Source: Betaproteobacteria bacterium
Lineage (GTDB): Bacteria > Pseudomonadota > Gammaproteobacteria > Burkholderiales > Rhodocyclaceae
Reading direction: 5' to 3'
Assembly (NCBI GenBank): GCA_016703785.1
Contig: JADJBM010000003.1
Location: forward strand, 1-64,000
DNA length: 64,000 bases
In this document: piece after piece, positions 9,503-17,433 of the stretch
How positions within the stretch are numbered: position 1 is the stretch's first letter
How the letters are laid out: each line of letters starts with the position of its first letter
The notes under the pieces: model-generated
Databases searched by the model: none
What the model was told of the DNA's origin: nothing
The model's input: only the letters and a program-made list of their open reading frames with translations
Position numbers and translations under genes: made by a program

Positions 9503-10498
9503 ATGAGCTTCGAGGTCTTCGTCTTTCTCATCATTCTCGCCTTGGCGTTCGACTTCATGAACGGGTTTCATGATGCCGCCAACTCGATTGCCACGGTCGT
9601 CTCCACGGGGGTGCTGCGGCCGCATCATGCGGTGGCTTTCGCCGCCTTCTTCAATTTCGCCGCCCTGTTCGTTTTCCAGCTCAAGGTGGCGGCCACCGTC
9701 GGCAAGGGCATCGTCGATCCGTTCGTGGTCGACCACTACGTCATTTTCGGCGCGCTGGTGGGAGCGCTCAGCTGGAACATCCTTACCTGGTACTACGGCA
9801 TTCCTTCCAGTTCGTCGCATGCGCTCATCGGCGGCCTGATGGGTGCCGTCGTGGCCAAGGTCGGCACGGCCGGGCTGATCGACTCCGGCATCGGCAAGAC
9901 TCTGGTATTCATCGTGGTTTCCCCCGCACTGGGTTTTGTCCTCGGGGGGTTGCTGATGCTGATTGTGTCCTGGCTGTTCCGACGAACGCCGCCGTCCCGT
10001 GTCGACCGTTGGTTCCGGCGGCTGCAGCTTTTTTCCGCCGGCTATTACAGCCTTGGCCATGGCGCCAACGACGCGCAGAAGACGATCGGCATCATCTGGC
10101 TGCTGATGATTTCCGGCGGCTATCTGGCGGCCGATGCCGCCCGTCCGCCCAACTGGGTGATCCTGTCCTGCTACGTGGCGATCGCCCTGGGCACGATGTT
10201 CGGCGGCTGGCGCATCGTCAAGACCATGGGGCAGCGGCTGACCAAGATCAAGCCCGTCGGCGGCTTTTGTGCCGAGACCGGCGGCGCCATTACCTTGACC
10301 ATCGCCTCGCTCGCCGGCATCCCGGTCTCCACTACGCACACCATCACCGGCGCCATCGTTGGCGTCGGCTCTTCGCGGAAACTCAGGGCGGTGCGTTGGG
10401 GCCTGGCCGGCAATATCGTCTGGGCCTGGATTCTGACCATCCCCTGCTCGGCTTTCACGGCGGCTGTCGCCTGGTTCATCGGCCAGGCCTATCTCTGA
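9503..10498 (+). CDS. pit: PiT-family inorganic phosphate transporter
   Basis: 331-residue inner-membrane transporter with about 9-10 hydrophobic segments. It has the two PiT signatures: DFMNGFHDAANSIATVV near residue 17 and GHGANDAQKTIG near residue 186. The segment PSSSSHALIGGLMGA and its repeat SLAGIPVSTTHTITGA show the internal duplication of the family. It takes up phosphate (or metal phosphate) with a cation. The upstream DUF47 partner and the convergent phoD gene, whose stop codon is 1 bp away, make this a phosphate-handling block. Confidence 0.93.
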   Translation: MSFEVFVFLIILALAFDFMNGFHDAANSIATVVSTGVLRPHHAVAFAAFFNFAALFVFQLKVAATVGKGIVDPFVVDHYVIFGALVGALSWNILTWYYGIPSSSSHALIGGLMGAVVAKVGTAGLIDSGIGKTLVFIVVSPALGFVLGGLLMLIVSWLFRRTPPSRVDRWFRRLQLFSAGYYSLGHGANDAQKTIGIIWLLMISGGYLAADAARPPNWVILSCYVAIALGTMFGGWRIVKTMGQRLTKIKPVGGFCAETGGAITLTIASLAGIPVSTTHTITGAIVGVGSSRKLRAVRWGLAGNIVWAWILTIPCSAFTAAVAWFIGQAYL

Positions 10499-10499
10499 A

Positions 10500-12029
10500 C
10501 TAGGCAGCGCCTGCCCCGGCTCGCCCATCCGTCACGACGAAGGTGGCCAGCGTCGACACCGGCGTCGCCGCCTCCTTTTCGTCGTCGATCCCCCTCAGCT
10601 GTGCCAGGCAGCGCTTTTCCGTGAGATCCATCACCACGTAGCCGCGCTTCTCGCTGTTGGCATAGCGCACATGCGGATTGTCGGCCTGCAACGCATCAAG
10701 GCGCGCCTGGAGCGGTCCCTGTGAAGTGATCGAGGTGCCGCAGAATTCGGTGGCGACGGTGGCGGCACCCGGATCGTCGAAATCGACCTTCAGATCGGTG
10801 ACGCAGTTGAAATGAACGTCACCGCCGATCACGAGCGGATTGGACGGCTTGCGCTCGGCGATCGCCCGGAGCAGTCTCGTGCGTGCCGCCGGATATCCAT
10901 CCCAGCCGTCGCTCCAGAATTGCCTCTCAGGGCCCGGCTTGCGATCAATTTGCGCCATCAGCAGCTGCTGGGCGACGATGTTCCATCGCGCCGGCGATGC
11001 GGCAAGGCCGGCGTGAAGCCAGTTTTCCTGCTTGCTTCCCAAGAGAGTCCGAGTAGGCTCAAGTCGGGATGGGCAGTTCAGGTCGGCGACGACGTTGCTG
11101 CCGCCGCGGCCGACTCTTGGACAGACTTGATGGTCGCGGTACTGTCGGCCGTCGAGCACATGGAAGCGGGCCAGGCCGCCAAAATCGTGCTGCCCATACA
11201 GTTGCATGTGCGGCCCGTCAGGCAGGGCGCTCTGGCGCAACGGCATGTGTTCCCAGTAGGCCTGATAGGCCGCTGCGCGTCGGGCGAGGAAATTCGGGTC
11301 GAGATCCTCGGAACGGTCGTTCGCGTAGTCGTTGTCCACCTCATGGTCGTCCCAGGTGACGAGCCAGGGGAAGGCGGCATGGCAGCGCTGCAGGTCGGCA
11401 TCGGACTTGTAGCGGGCGTAGCGGTTGCGATACTGATCGAGGGTATAGGGCTCCGGCCCCTCGTGCTTGCGCACGTGCCGGCGGCCCCAGGACGATTCGT
11501 AGATGTAGTCGCCGAGGAAGACCACCAGGTCGAGCTCCTCCTGCGCCATATGCCGGTGCGCGGCATAGAAGCCCTGCTCGTACTGCTGGCAGGAGGCGAA
11601 GGCGAAGCGCAGGCGATTGACCACGGCGCCGGGCGTGGGTGCCGTGCGGGTGCGGCCGGCGGCGCTGATCGCATTGCCCGACATGAAGCGGTACCAGTAC
11701 CCGTGCGCCGGCTCCAGGCCTTCCGCCTCGACATGCACGCTGTGCGCATGCTGCGGTTCGGCCATCGCCCTGCCTGACCGGACGATGTCGCGGAAGCTCT
11801 CGTCGCGGGCGATTTCCCAGCGCACTTCGATCGCCGCCGGCGGCAGCCCGCCGCCGTTCAGGGGATCGGGCGCCAGCCGCGTCCACAACACGACGCTGTC
11901 CGGCAAAGGTGCGCCCGAGGCCACGCCCAAGGTGAAGGGGTCGGCAGCGAACGAAGGTCGTGCCCACAGGCGGGGCGCGGCAAGCGCGGCGGCGGCGATC
12001 AGGAAACTGCGGCGGTCAAATCGACTCAT
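10500..12029 (-). CDS. phoD: Alkaline phosphatase D (PhoD), Tat-exported
   Basis: 509-residue PhoD-type metallophosphoesterase or phosphodiesterase, releasing phosphate from extracellular organic phosphates. The N-terminus has a twin-arginine signal (DRRSFLIAAAALAAPRLWA). Metal-binding segments typical of PhoD are visible: FASCQQYEQGFY, LVVFLGDYIYE, TWDDHEVDNDYA and VIGGDVHFN. Length matches the family. It is convergent with pit, and its start is only 39 bp from the divergent MBL-fold gene. No Pho box was identified. Confidence 0.9.
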   Translation of the reverse strand: MSRFDRRSFLIAAAALAAPRLWARPSFAADPFTLGVASGAPLPDSVVLWTRLAPDPLNGGGLPPAAIEVRWEIARDESFRDIVRSGRAMAEPQHAHSVHVEAEGLEPAHGYWYRFMSGNAISAAGRTRTAPTPGAVVNRLRFAFASCQQYEQGFYAAHRHMAQEELDLVVFLGDYIYESSWGRRHVRKHEGPEPYTLDQYRNRYARYKSDADLQRCHAAFPWLVTWDDHEVDNDYANDRSEDLDPNFLARRAAAYQAYWEHMPLRQSALPDGPHMQLYGQHDFGGLARFHVLDGRQYRDHQVCPRVGRGGSNVVADLNCPSRLEPTRTLLGSKQENWLHAGLAASPARWNIVAQQLLMAQIDRKPGPERQFWSDGWDGYPAARTRLLRAIAERKPSNPLVIGGDVHFNCVTDLKVDFDDPGAATVATEFCGTSITSQGPLQARLDALQADNPHVRYANSEKRGYVVMDLTEKRCLAQLRGIDDEKEAATPVSTLATFVVTDGRAGAGAA

Positions 12030-12068
12030 AGGCCCTAGAATTCAGCAACGCACCATTGGGTATCGAGC

Positions 12069-13013
12069 ATGCCATACATCACCGACTACGGGCACGGCAT
12101 CAGCGCCATCGACTCCGGCTTCGGCCGGCCGCAGCTGGCGGCCATCCACCTCGTCGTCGAGGATGGCCATGCCGCCCTGGTCGACACCGGCACCAACGCA
12201 TCGCTGCCCATTGTGCTGGCTGCGCTCAAGGACAAGGGACTGTCGCCGGAGCAGGTCGAGTACGTCATTCTCACCCACATCCACCTCGACCATGCCGGCG
12301 GCGCGGGCGCCCTGATGCGGGCGCTGCCGAATGCCCGGCTCACCGTGCATCCCCGCGGGGCACGCCACATGGCCGATCCGTCGCGACTGGTTGCCGGCAC
12401 CATTGCCGTTTATGGCGAAGCGCAGGCCCGGAAGATGTATGGCGACATCCCGCCGATACCCGCCGAACGCATGCTGGAGACGCCCGGAGGAACCGCGATC
12501 CTGCTCGGTGGCAGGGAGCTGGCCTTCCTCGACACGCCCGGCCATGCCCGCCACCACGTCTGTATCCGCGACAGCCGTACCGGGCACATCTTCGCCGGCG
12601 ACATGTTCGGCCTGTCCTACCGCGAGCTGGATATCGGCAGACGGCAATTCGTTTTTCCGACCACTACCCCGGTGCAGTTCGATCCGGCCGCCATGCATGC
12701 TTCCATCGACCGGCTGCTTGCCTTGGGGCCGGAGGCGATCTATGTCACCCACTTTGGCCAAGTGCGGGAGGCGCCTCGACTGGGTGCCGATCTTCATCGG
12801 CTCATCGACGCGCACGTTAAGGTTGCCCTGCACCACCGCGGTGCGGGGGGAGAACGACATGAGCGGATCAAGGCCGGCATCATCGACATCCTGCTCGGCG
12901 AAGCGCAGCGACATGGCTGGAGAATGGCTCCAGCAGCGCTTCTCCAGCTGATGGCAGTCGATGTCCAGCTCAACGCGCAGGGACTCGGCGCCTGGCTCGA
13001 CGGCAGCGCGTGA
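12069..13013 (+). CDS. MBL-fold metallo-hydrolase
   Basis: 314-residue metallo-beta-lactamase-fold hydrolase without a signal peptide. The metal motif THIHLDHAGG (HxHxDH) is at about residue 74-79; the later ligands are in DTPGHARHHVCI and in IFAGDMFGLSY, and the last His is in YVTHFG. The substrate cannot be told from sequence. The family includes glyoxalase II-like, lactonase-like and phosphodiesterase enzymes. It starts 39 bp from the divergent phoD start, which may mean shared regulation but does not prove a phosphate role. Confidence 0.85.
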   Translation: MPYITDYGHGISAIDSGFGRPQLAAIHLVVEDGHAALVDTGTNASLPIVLAALKDKGLSPEQVEYVILTHIHLDHAGGAGALMRALPNARLTVHPRGARHMADPSRLVAGTIAVYGEAQARKMYGDIPPIPAERMLETPGGTAILLGGRELAFLDTPGHARHHVCIRDSRTGHIFAGDMFGLSYRELDIGRRQFVFPTTTPVQFDPAAMHASIDRLLALGPEAIYVTHFGQVREAPRLGADLHRLIDAHVKVALHHRGAGGERHERIKAGIIDILLGEAQRHGWRMAPAALLQLMAVDVQLNAQGLGAWLDGSA

Positions 13014-13103
13014 CGCGGCGCGGAAGCATCGCGTCCACATCCGCCGAGTGAAGGCGGATGCAACACCAGAGTGAAAAAAGTTGCATTCCCCTCTGGAAAA
13101 CAA

Positions 13104-13132
13104 TTGACAAATCGTTCTGGCATGAGCATGCT
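13104..13132 (+). promoter_or_regulatory. Possible sigma-70 promoter for the SWIB gene
   Basis: A perfect -35 hexamer TTGACA lies at 13104-13109. At 17-bp spacing the -10 would be CATGCT (13127-13132), a poor match, so this is only a candidate. It is about 75 bp upstream of the SWIB start codon, in an otherwise empty AT-richer stretch. Confidence 0.3.
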
Positions 13133-13206
13133 TCGCTCCATTCTTGCTGCGTATAGCAAGGAGATTCGTGGTGTTTTCAGGTGTAATCACTATTCAGGAG
13201 GTGAAG

Positions 13207-13674
13207 ATGGCCACAGCCAAGAAAGCAAAGAAGCCCGCTGCGAAGAAACCCGCTGCGAAGAAACCCGCCGCCAAAAAACCGGCAGCCAAGAAAGCCGCAC
13301 CGAAGAAAGCCGCCGCCAAAAAGCCGGCAGCCAAGAAGGCCCCCGCCAAGAAAGCAGCGCCCAAGAAAGCCGCTGCCAAGAAGCCCGCCAAGAAAGCCGC
13401 TCCCAAGAAGCCGGCCGTCAAGCGCAAGCCAAATCCCGCTTTCATGAAGCCGATGACCCCCAGCTCCGTGCTGGCAGCAGTCGTCGGCGCCCTGCCGATT
13501 CCGCGCACGGAAGTCACCAAGAAGGTGTGGGACTACATCAAGAAGAACAAGCTGCAGGACGCCATCAATCGTCGCATGATCAATGCCGACGAGAAGCTCA
13601 AGTCCATTTTTGGCGGCAAGGGTCAGGTCTCGATGTTCGAGATGACCAAGCACGTCAACAAGCACCTGAAGTAA
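13207..13674 (+). CDS. Histone H1-like SWIB/MDM2-domain protein
   Basis: 155 residues with two parts. Residues 1 to about 76 are a Lys/Ala/Pro tail of repeated AAKKP units, very like eukaryotic histone H1 tails. Residues about 77-155 form a SWIB/MDM2 domain (NPAFMKPMTPSSVLAAVVG, VWDYIKKNKLQD, DEKLKSIFGG, FEMTKHVNKHLK). SWIB domains are best known from eukaryotic chromatin remodellers and chlamydiae, and short SWIB proteins also occur in other bacteria. A role in nucleoid binding is inferred from the basic tail. The start ATG at 13207 was chosen because AGGAGGTGA is directly upstream (13196-13204), an almost ideal ribosome binding site suggesting high expression. Confidence 0.9.
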   Translation: MATAKKAKKPAAKKPAAKKPAAKKPAAKKAAPKKAAAKKPAAKKAPAKKAAPKKAAAKKPAKKAAPKKPAVKRKPNPAFMKPMTPSSVLAAVVGALPIPRTEVTKKVWDYIKKNKLQDAINRRMINADEKLKSIFGGKGQVSMFEMTKHVNKHLK

Positions 13675-13691
13675 GCACAGGCGCTTCCGGA

Positions 13692-13729
13692 AACGCCCTT
13701 CCTCCGGTCGGAGGGAGGGCGTTTTTTTT
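13692..13729 (+). terminator. Rho-independent terminator after the SWIB gene
   Basis: AACGCCCTTCCTCC pairs with GGAGGGAGGGCGTT around a GGTC loop and is followed by eight T residues. It lies 18 bp after the SWIB stop. In the other direction it sits just past the stop of the minus-strand gene at 13736, so it may act on both. Confidence 0.93.
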
Positions 13730-13735
13730 CGTCTG

Positions 13736-14788
13736 CTAGAGCATCAGCGGGCCATGCTCGTCCACCCATCCCGAGAAGACACTCTCTGCGACGTCCGGGC
13801 CGCCCTGCCAGGCTGCCAGCATGCGCCGTGCAGCTTCCCGCCAGTGCGTCTGTCCATCGAGATAGGCCAGGCGCAAATCGGCTTCATCGCCCGTCTTTCG
13901 CCAGGTGGTGTAGGCGGCCGTCAGGCGCGGGAAGAGGCTGCGACGCAGTCCCTCAAGGTTGGCGAAGTAGAAATGGATGGAAGGTTCGACGCCGCGCTCG
14001 ATGAGCGCCGGCAGGGTGGACAGGCAATCCGCCAGGTGGTCGCGCACGGCGCGGGCCAGCAGTTCGGCGCGCCGCTGGGACAGCCCGCCGAGCATCTCGC
14101 GCCAGGCCGGGCCGAGTAGCGGTTCCGCCATGCCTTCGCCCACCTCGTGCAAGATCAGGGTTTCGCTTTCCCGGGCCGCCATGCGCTCCAGGGCGGCATC
14201 GGCGTCATCGGCAAAGCCGTAGCCGTCCAGCGCGGCCTTCAGCGCGCCATCGGCCTGGCGCACACCCCAGACTTCGGTTTTTTCCCACAGCCAGCGCCGC
14301 ATCGCATCCAGACGCAAGAAGACCATGCCCTCACGCAAGGCAGCCGGCGGGGCGAACAGGTCGCGTGCATGCTCGCGGTCGGATACCAGTACGGTCAGCC
14401 CGTGGCGGTTTTCCTGCCGCGCCAGGTCGCCAAGGAAAAAATGCGGCTTGCCCCAGCGGCCGAGCCCGCCGGCATAGACTAGTCCCAGTGGCGCGAGGGC
14501 GTCGTTGATGGCGGCGTTGTCGAAGGGATCGCAGCCGCCGCCGATCGGCAGAGTGCGGAATTCGGCATCCTCCAGTTCGTTCCAGAGTGTTTCCCGCCGT
14601 GCGATCCATTCGCTCAGCTCAGCCTGCTTCAGCGGCTGGCGCAGGGGCAGGCCCCCTTCCCAGCGATATAGCTCGCGCATTGCCAGCAGGTAGTTGCACA
14701 TCGTCATCTCGCGCGCATGACGCGCGTCGGCGATGTCGCAGTTGGCCTGCACGGCGCGCTTGAGCAACTCCAGGTCCACTGTGCTCAT
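13736..14788 (-). CDS. Conserved protein of unknown function, 350 residues
   Basis: Acidic, soluble protein without signal peptide or membrane segments. The ATG at 14788 (MSTVDLELLKRAVQANCDI) was chosen because the upstream extension in this frame is low-complexity and overlaps the preceding gene, whereas this start gives the ATGA overlap with it. Segments that look conserved are ARHAREMTMCNYLLAMRELY near the N-terminus and PSIHFYFANLEGLRRSLFPR near the C-terminus. It may belong to the uncharacterised family named after Sfum_1244, from memory only. Function unknown; the coupling to the next small Cys-containing gene suggests a shared process. Confidence 0.75.
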   Translation of the reverse strand: MSTVDLELLKRAVQANCDIADARHAREMTMCNYLLAMRELYRWEGGLPLRQPLKQAELSEWIARRETLWNELEDAEFRTLPIGGGCDPFDNAAINDALAPLGLVYAGGLGRWGKPHFFLGDLARQENRHGLTVLVSDREHARDLFAPPAALREGMVFLRLDAMRRWLWEKTEVWGVRQADGALKAALDGYGFADDADAALERMAARESETLILHEVGEGMAEPLLGPAWREMLGGLSQRRAELLARAVRDHLADCLSTLPALIERGVEPSIHFYFANLEGLRRSLFPRLTAAYTTWRKTGDEADLRLAYLDGQTHWREAARRMLAAWQGGPDVAESVFSGWVDEHGPLML

Positions 14789-15228
14789 GAATGCCGCGTC
14801 CGCCGCCGCGGCTGAAAGGCCGCTACCGACTGGATGATTGCCGAATAGGGCAGGCCCTCCAGGCCGCCCGGCGAGCGGCATGCCGTCTGCACGAGGGTAT
14901 GGATGTCGCCGACCTCCTCCGCGCCCACCAATATCCGCTGCAGGCCGGCAAGGCTGCCACACTGCACCTTCATTTCCTGGGCGTGTGTCAGGCGCTCCTC
15001 CGCATGCGGCAGATGCAGTGCGAAGGCCGCATTGCGTCGCAGCAGCCCGAGCAGGGCGGCGCAGGCATCGCGTGCGGCGCCATCGCGGCAGGCGACGGCT
15101 TCGCGCTCGGCGATGTTGCGGCGCTGCGCGAGGGCGCAGGTGCCGTAGCCGGAGAGCAGCGCCTTCTCGAAGGGGCAGGGATGCTCGACCGCAGCCTGGC
15201 GCGCCTGGCGGAAGGCGGTCTCATCCAC
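14785..15228 (-). CDS. Small conserved protein of unknown function
   Basis: 147 residues, family not recognised. Features seen are several cysteines (CPFEK, CALAQRRN, ACRDGAARDACAALL, VQCGS) and an alternating helix pattern, without a signal peptide. Its stop overlaps the start of the 350-residue gene by ATGA, so the two are translationally coupled. The cysteine spacing could suit metal or iron-sulfur binding, but this is speculation. Confidence 0.65.
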   Translation of the reverse strand: MDETAFRQARQAAVEHPCPFEKALLSGYGTCALAQRRNIAEREAVACRDGAARDACAALLGLLRRNAAFALHLPHAEERLTHAQEMKVQCGSLAGLQRILVGAEEVGDIHTLVQTACRSPGGLEGLPYSAIIQSVAAFQPRRRTRHS

Positions 15229-15240
15229 CGCCGGCTCGCT

Positions 15241-15291
15241 TAGGGTCAGTTCTCATTCATCGTGCCATGTGCTGAATGAGAACAGACCCTA
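15241..15291. repeat. Near-perfect inverted repeat, 19-bp arms
   Basis: TAGGGTCAGTTCTCATTCA (15241-15259) and TGAATGAGAACAGACCCTA (15273-15291) are complementary except for one position, with a 13-nt loop. It spans the 3' end of the gene at 15289 and the gap before the gene starting at 15228. No T run follows, so it may be a Rho-independent-like attenuator or a mobile-repeat remnant. One arm recurs at 49328-49350 (22 bp, one mismatch). Confidence 0.8.
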
Positions 15292-15519
15292 GTAGTCCTC
15301 GCCTGTCTCGGGCTGTGGCTCGCGCACCTGGGACAGGATGTCTTCGGCCTGAAGTTCGTTATCGGCGAAGATGTTCTTCACCGCGCAGCCTTCGGACTGG
15401 GCCAGATCTCGGCGCAGCGCCTTGGCGCGGGCCGAGGCTTCCTTGAAGGTGTCGTGGCTCTCGATCTTTTCCAGGCGGCGGATGGGGGTCTCGAAGACCT
15501 TGTAGAGGTAATAGGGCAT
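15289..15519 (-). CDS. Small conserved protein, 76 residues
   Basis: Soluble 76-residue protein, MPYYLYKVFE at the N-terminus, helical and charged middle (IESHDTFKEASARAKALR), one cysteine. No known domain recognised. It begins 14 bp after the S24-type gene on the same strand, so it is probably its operon partner. Real-gene support comes from the protein-like composition, spacing, and clean start. Confidence 0.65.
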   Translation of the reverse strand: MPYYLYKVFETPIRRLEKIESHDTFKEASARAKALRRDLAQSEGCAVKNIFADNELQAEDILSQVREPQPETGEDY

Positions 15520-15533
15520 GAAGGGGCTTCCGT

Positions 15534-15920
15534 TTAATCGACGTAGGACTTGCGCGAGCGGCGCGAGCCGGGACGGCTTTTCTGGATGACAACGCCGCGC
15601 ACGGCCTCGATGCCGGCAATCTCCGCGTCGGCGTAGTTCGAGTTGAGCGGATGCAGCCGCCAGCGCCCGTCACGCAACAGCAGCTGGCGGAAAATGAGTT
15701 CCCCGTCGTGCTGGGCGACGACGTAGCTGCCGTCGCGCGCCAGGCCCTCCGGCTCGACGACGATGATCTCGCCCTCGGCGAACTCGGGCAGCATGCTGTC
15801 GCCCAGCACCATCAGGGCATACGGCTCGGCGTTCTCGCAGGCCGTCTGCGCCGCGTCCGCTGCGTCGGTGGTCGGGGCGGGCATGACGGGAATGATCCTG
15901 CGTTGCGTGGTCATGGTCAT
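15534..15920 (-). CDS. S24/LexA-like peptidase-fold protein without HTH domain
   Basis: 128 residues with only the C-terminal S24 fold of LexA, UmuD and CI repressors. The nucleophile motif is present as LMVLGDSMLPEF, followed by the typical EGEIIVVEP and DGSYVVAQHDGEL. At the position of the catalytic lysine of LexA (V-K-R-L) this protein reads IFRQL, so lysine is replaced by arginine. It has no helix-turn-helix, so it is not a repressor by itself. A UmuD-like or chaperone-type role is possible; autoproteolysis is doubtful. Starts at 15920 or 15914 are both possible. Confidence 0.75.
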   Translation of the reverse strand: MTMTTQRRIIPVMPAPTTDAADAAQTACENAEPYALMVLGDSMLPEFAEGEIIVVEPEGLARDGSYVVAQHDGELIFRQLLLRDGRWRLHPLNSNYADAEIAGIEAVRGVVIQKSRPGSRRSRKSYVD

Positions 15921-15987
15921 TGGAGAATGGTAAGCCGCCCGGCCGGTGAGGGCGAACAGAACGCGTTGATGCAAGCGGCAACGAAAT

Positions 15988-17322
15988 TTATGTCGCCGTG
16001 GCCACCAGCTGCGAGGGCGGAAAACCCTGTTGCGCGAGGGCCTTTGTCGCCTCCTCGACGAAGGCGCCGGGACCGGCAAGATAAATGTCGAAGGCGGCCA
16101 GGTCGGCGTGGTCCTGCGCCATGCGCCCGACAAGGTCATCCACCCCGCCTTCCGCGAGTGCCGTATAGCGGAAATTATCCAGTGCGTCGGCCCAGGAGCG
16201 GCACAGGTTGGCGAGGTAATGCCCGGTCGGCGCAGAGGCATGCCAGTAGAGGTGCAGCAGTTCAGCCGCGTCGAGCGACATGGCATGCTCGATGAGGCCC
16301 TTGATCGGCGCGAAGCCGGCATCGCCGGCGACGAAGAGGATCGGCCGCGGCGACTCGGCGTGCAGGGCGAAATCCCCCCAGGGGCCGAAGACGGTGACCG
16401 GGTCACCCGCGCCGAGGACCTCGTACACCTGCCGGGAGAAATCGTCATCGGCATCGCGCACGATGTGGAAATGCAGGTTGCGATCGTCGCAGGGGCAACT
16501 GGCGATGGGCAGCTGCGCCGTGGCCTCGCCCGCGGCGAGCGTCACGCTCTGGCCGGCGAGGAAGCGCAGGCGGTTGTTGCGCGGCGTCTGCAGGTGCAGC
16601 AGGCGGACGTCGTTGCCTAGTGCCTCATTTGACTTAATACGCGCCACGATCTGCTGCTGCGGAATGTCATCCGCGCTGCTGGTCTCCAGCGCCTCGAGGA
16701 CGAGGTCGCCGACCGCGGCATGCGAGCAGAGCAGTGTGTAGCCCTGGCTCCGCTCCGCTTCCGAGAGGACGTAGTCGTGCGGCCGCACCCTCTGCACCTG
16801 GCCGGATATCACGCGCGCCTTGCACAGGCCGCAGTTGCCGTTGCTGCAGCCGTAGTTGACGGCCAGCCCCGCCCGCAGCGCCGCCTCCAGCAGCGTGTCG
16901 GCACCCTCGACGAAGAATTCGTGGCGGCTGGGGTGCAGGGTGACATGGGCGGACATGACTCTCAGCATATCATCCATGACAGCCAGGGCATTCGGCGCCT
17001 CGGTCCGGCCCAGAATGTCGGCGAGCTGGCCGTCCAGGAACTCGCCGAGGGCGGCCATGCCGGTCTGCGCCTCCTGCTGCTGGATGCGCTCGCGCAGCGC
17101 CGCCATCATGGCATGGTAGCGCTGCAGGTGATTGCGCAGGTCGGTCAGTTCGACGCTCTGGTCGAACAGGCGCTGGGAAAGGATTTCCTGGCTCGGCAGC
17201 ATGCGCTCGCGCACGCGCTTGCCGAAGGCGTGCACCTTGATCTGCATGACCTGCTCAAAGCCGCCGTCCTCCTCGATGCGGATGCCGGGGTAGAGGCGCA
17301 GCAGGTCGGCTGTCGTGACCAT
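15988..17322 (-). CDS. 2Fe-2S ferredoxin / FAD / NAD(P)H reductase fusion
   Basis: Electron-transfer flavoprotein of at least 444 residues. From about residue 110 come a helical linker, then a plant-type 2Fe-2S ferredoxin (YGCSNGNCGLCKARV, later CSHAAVGD), then FAD-binding (FLAGQSVTLAAG) and NAD-binding (PILFVAGDAGFAPIKGLIEH) domains. The order matches phenol hydroxylase or CDP-6-deoxyglucose reductase-type reductases. The real gene probably starts at ATG 17429 (MSQLLSLSRAARLVGTSR), but a one-base deletion near 17361-17382 separates that start from the rest. The extra N-terminal about 45 residues look like a MerR/HTH-type helix pair. It lies just downstream of the GTPase gene and ends 67 bp before the S24 gene. 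Confidence 0.85.
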   Translation of the reverse strand: MVTTADLLRLYPGIRIEEDGGFEQVMQIKVHAFGKRVRERMLPSQEILSQRLFDQSVELTDLRNHLQRYHAMMAALRERIQQQEAQTGMAALGEFLDGQLADILGRTEAPNALAVMDDMLRVMSAHVTLHPSRHEFFVEGADTLLEAALRAGLAVNYGCSNGNCGLCKARVISGQVQRVRPHDYVLSEAERSQGYTLLCSHAAVGDLVLEALETSSADDIPQQQIVARIKSNEALGNDVRLLHLQTPRNNRLRFLAGQSVTLAAGEATAQLPIASCPCDDRNLHFHIVRDADDDFSRQVYEVLGAGDPVTVFGPWGDFALHAESPRPILFVAGDAGFAPIKGLIEHAMSLDAAELLHLYWHASAPTGHYLANLCRSWADALDNFRYTALAEGGVDDLVGRMAQDHADLAAFDIYLAGPGAFVEEATKALAQQGFPPSQLVATAT

Positions 17323-17433
17323 GCCGTCGAAGGAGGGCAGTTCGCCGCTGCGGATCTTCTGTTGCAGCGCGCCACACGGCTCGTGCCGACCAGGCGCGCC
17401 GCGCGCGAGAGGGAAAGCAGTTGGGACATGTTT

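Noticed and set aside
13177..13665. Minus-strand frame of 162 codons opposite the SWIB gene, Gly/Leu/Phe-rich
   Set aside because: It is the complement of the Lys/Ala repeat and has no independent start signal.
15241..15291. Insertion-sequence terminal repeat with transposase nearby
   Set aside because: No transposase frame or target duplication was seen around either copy, so it is listed only as a repeat.
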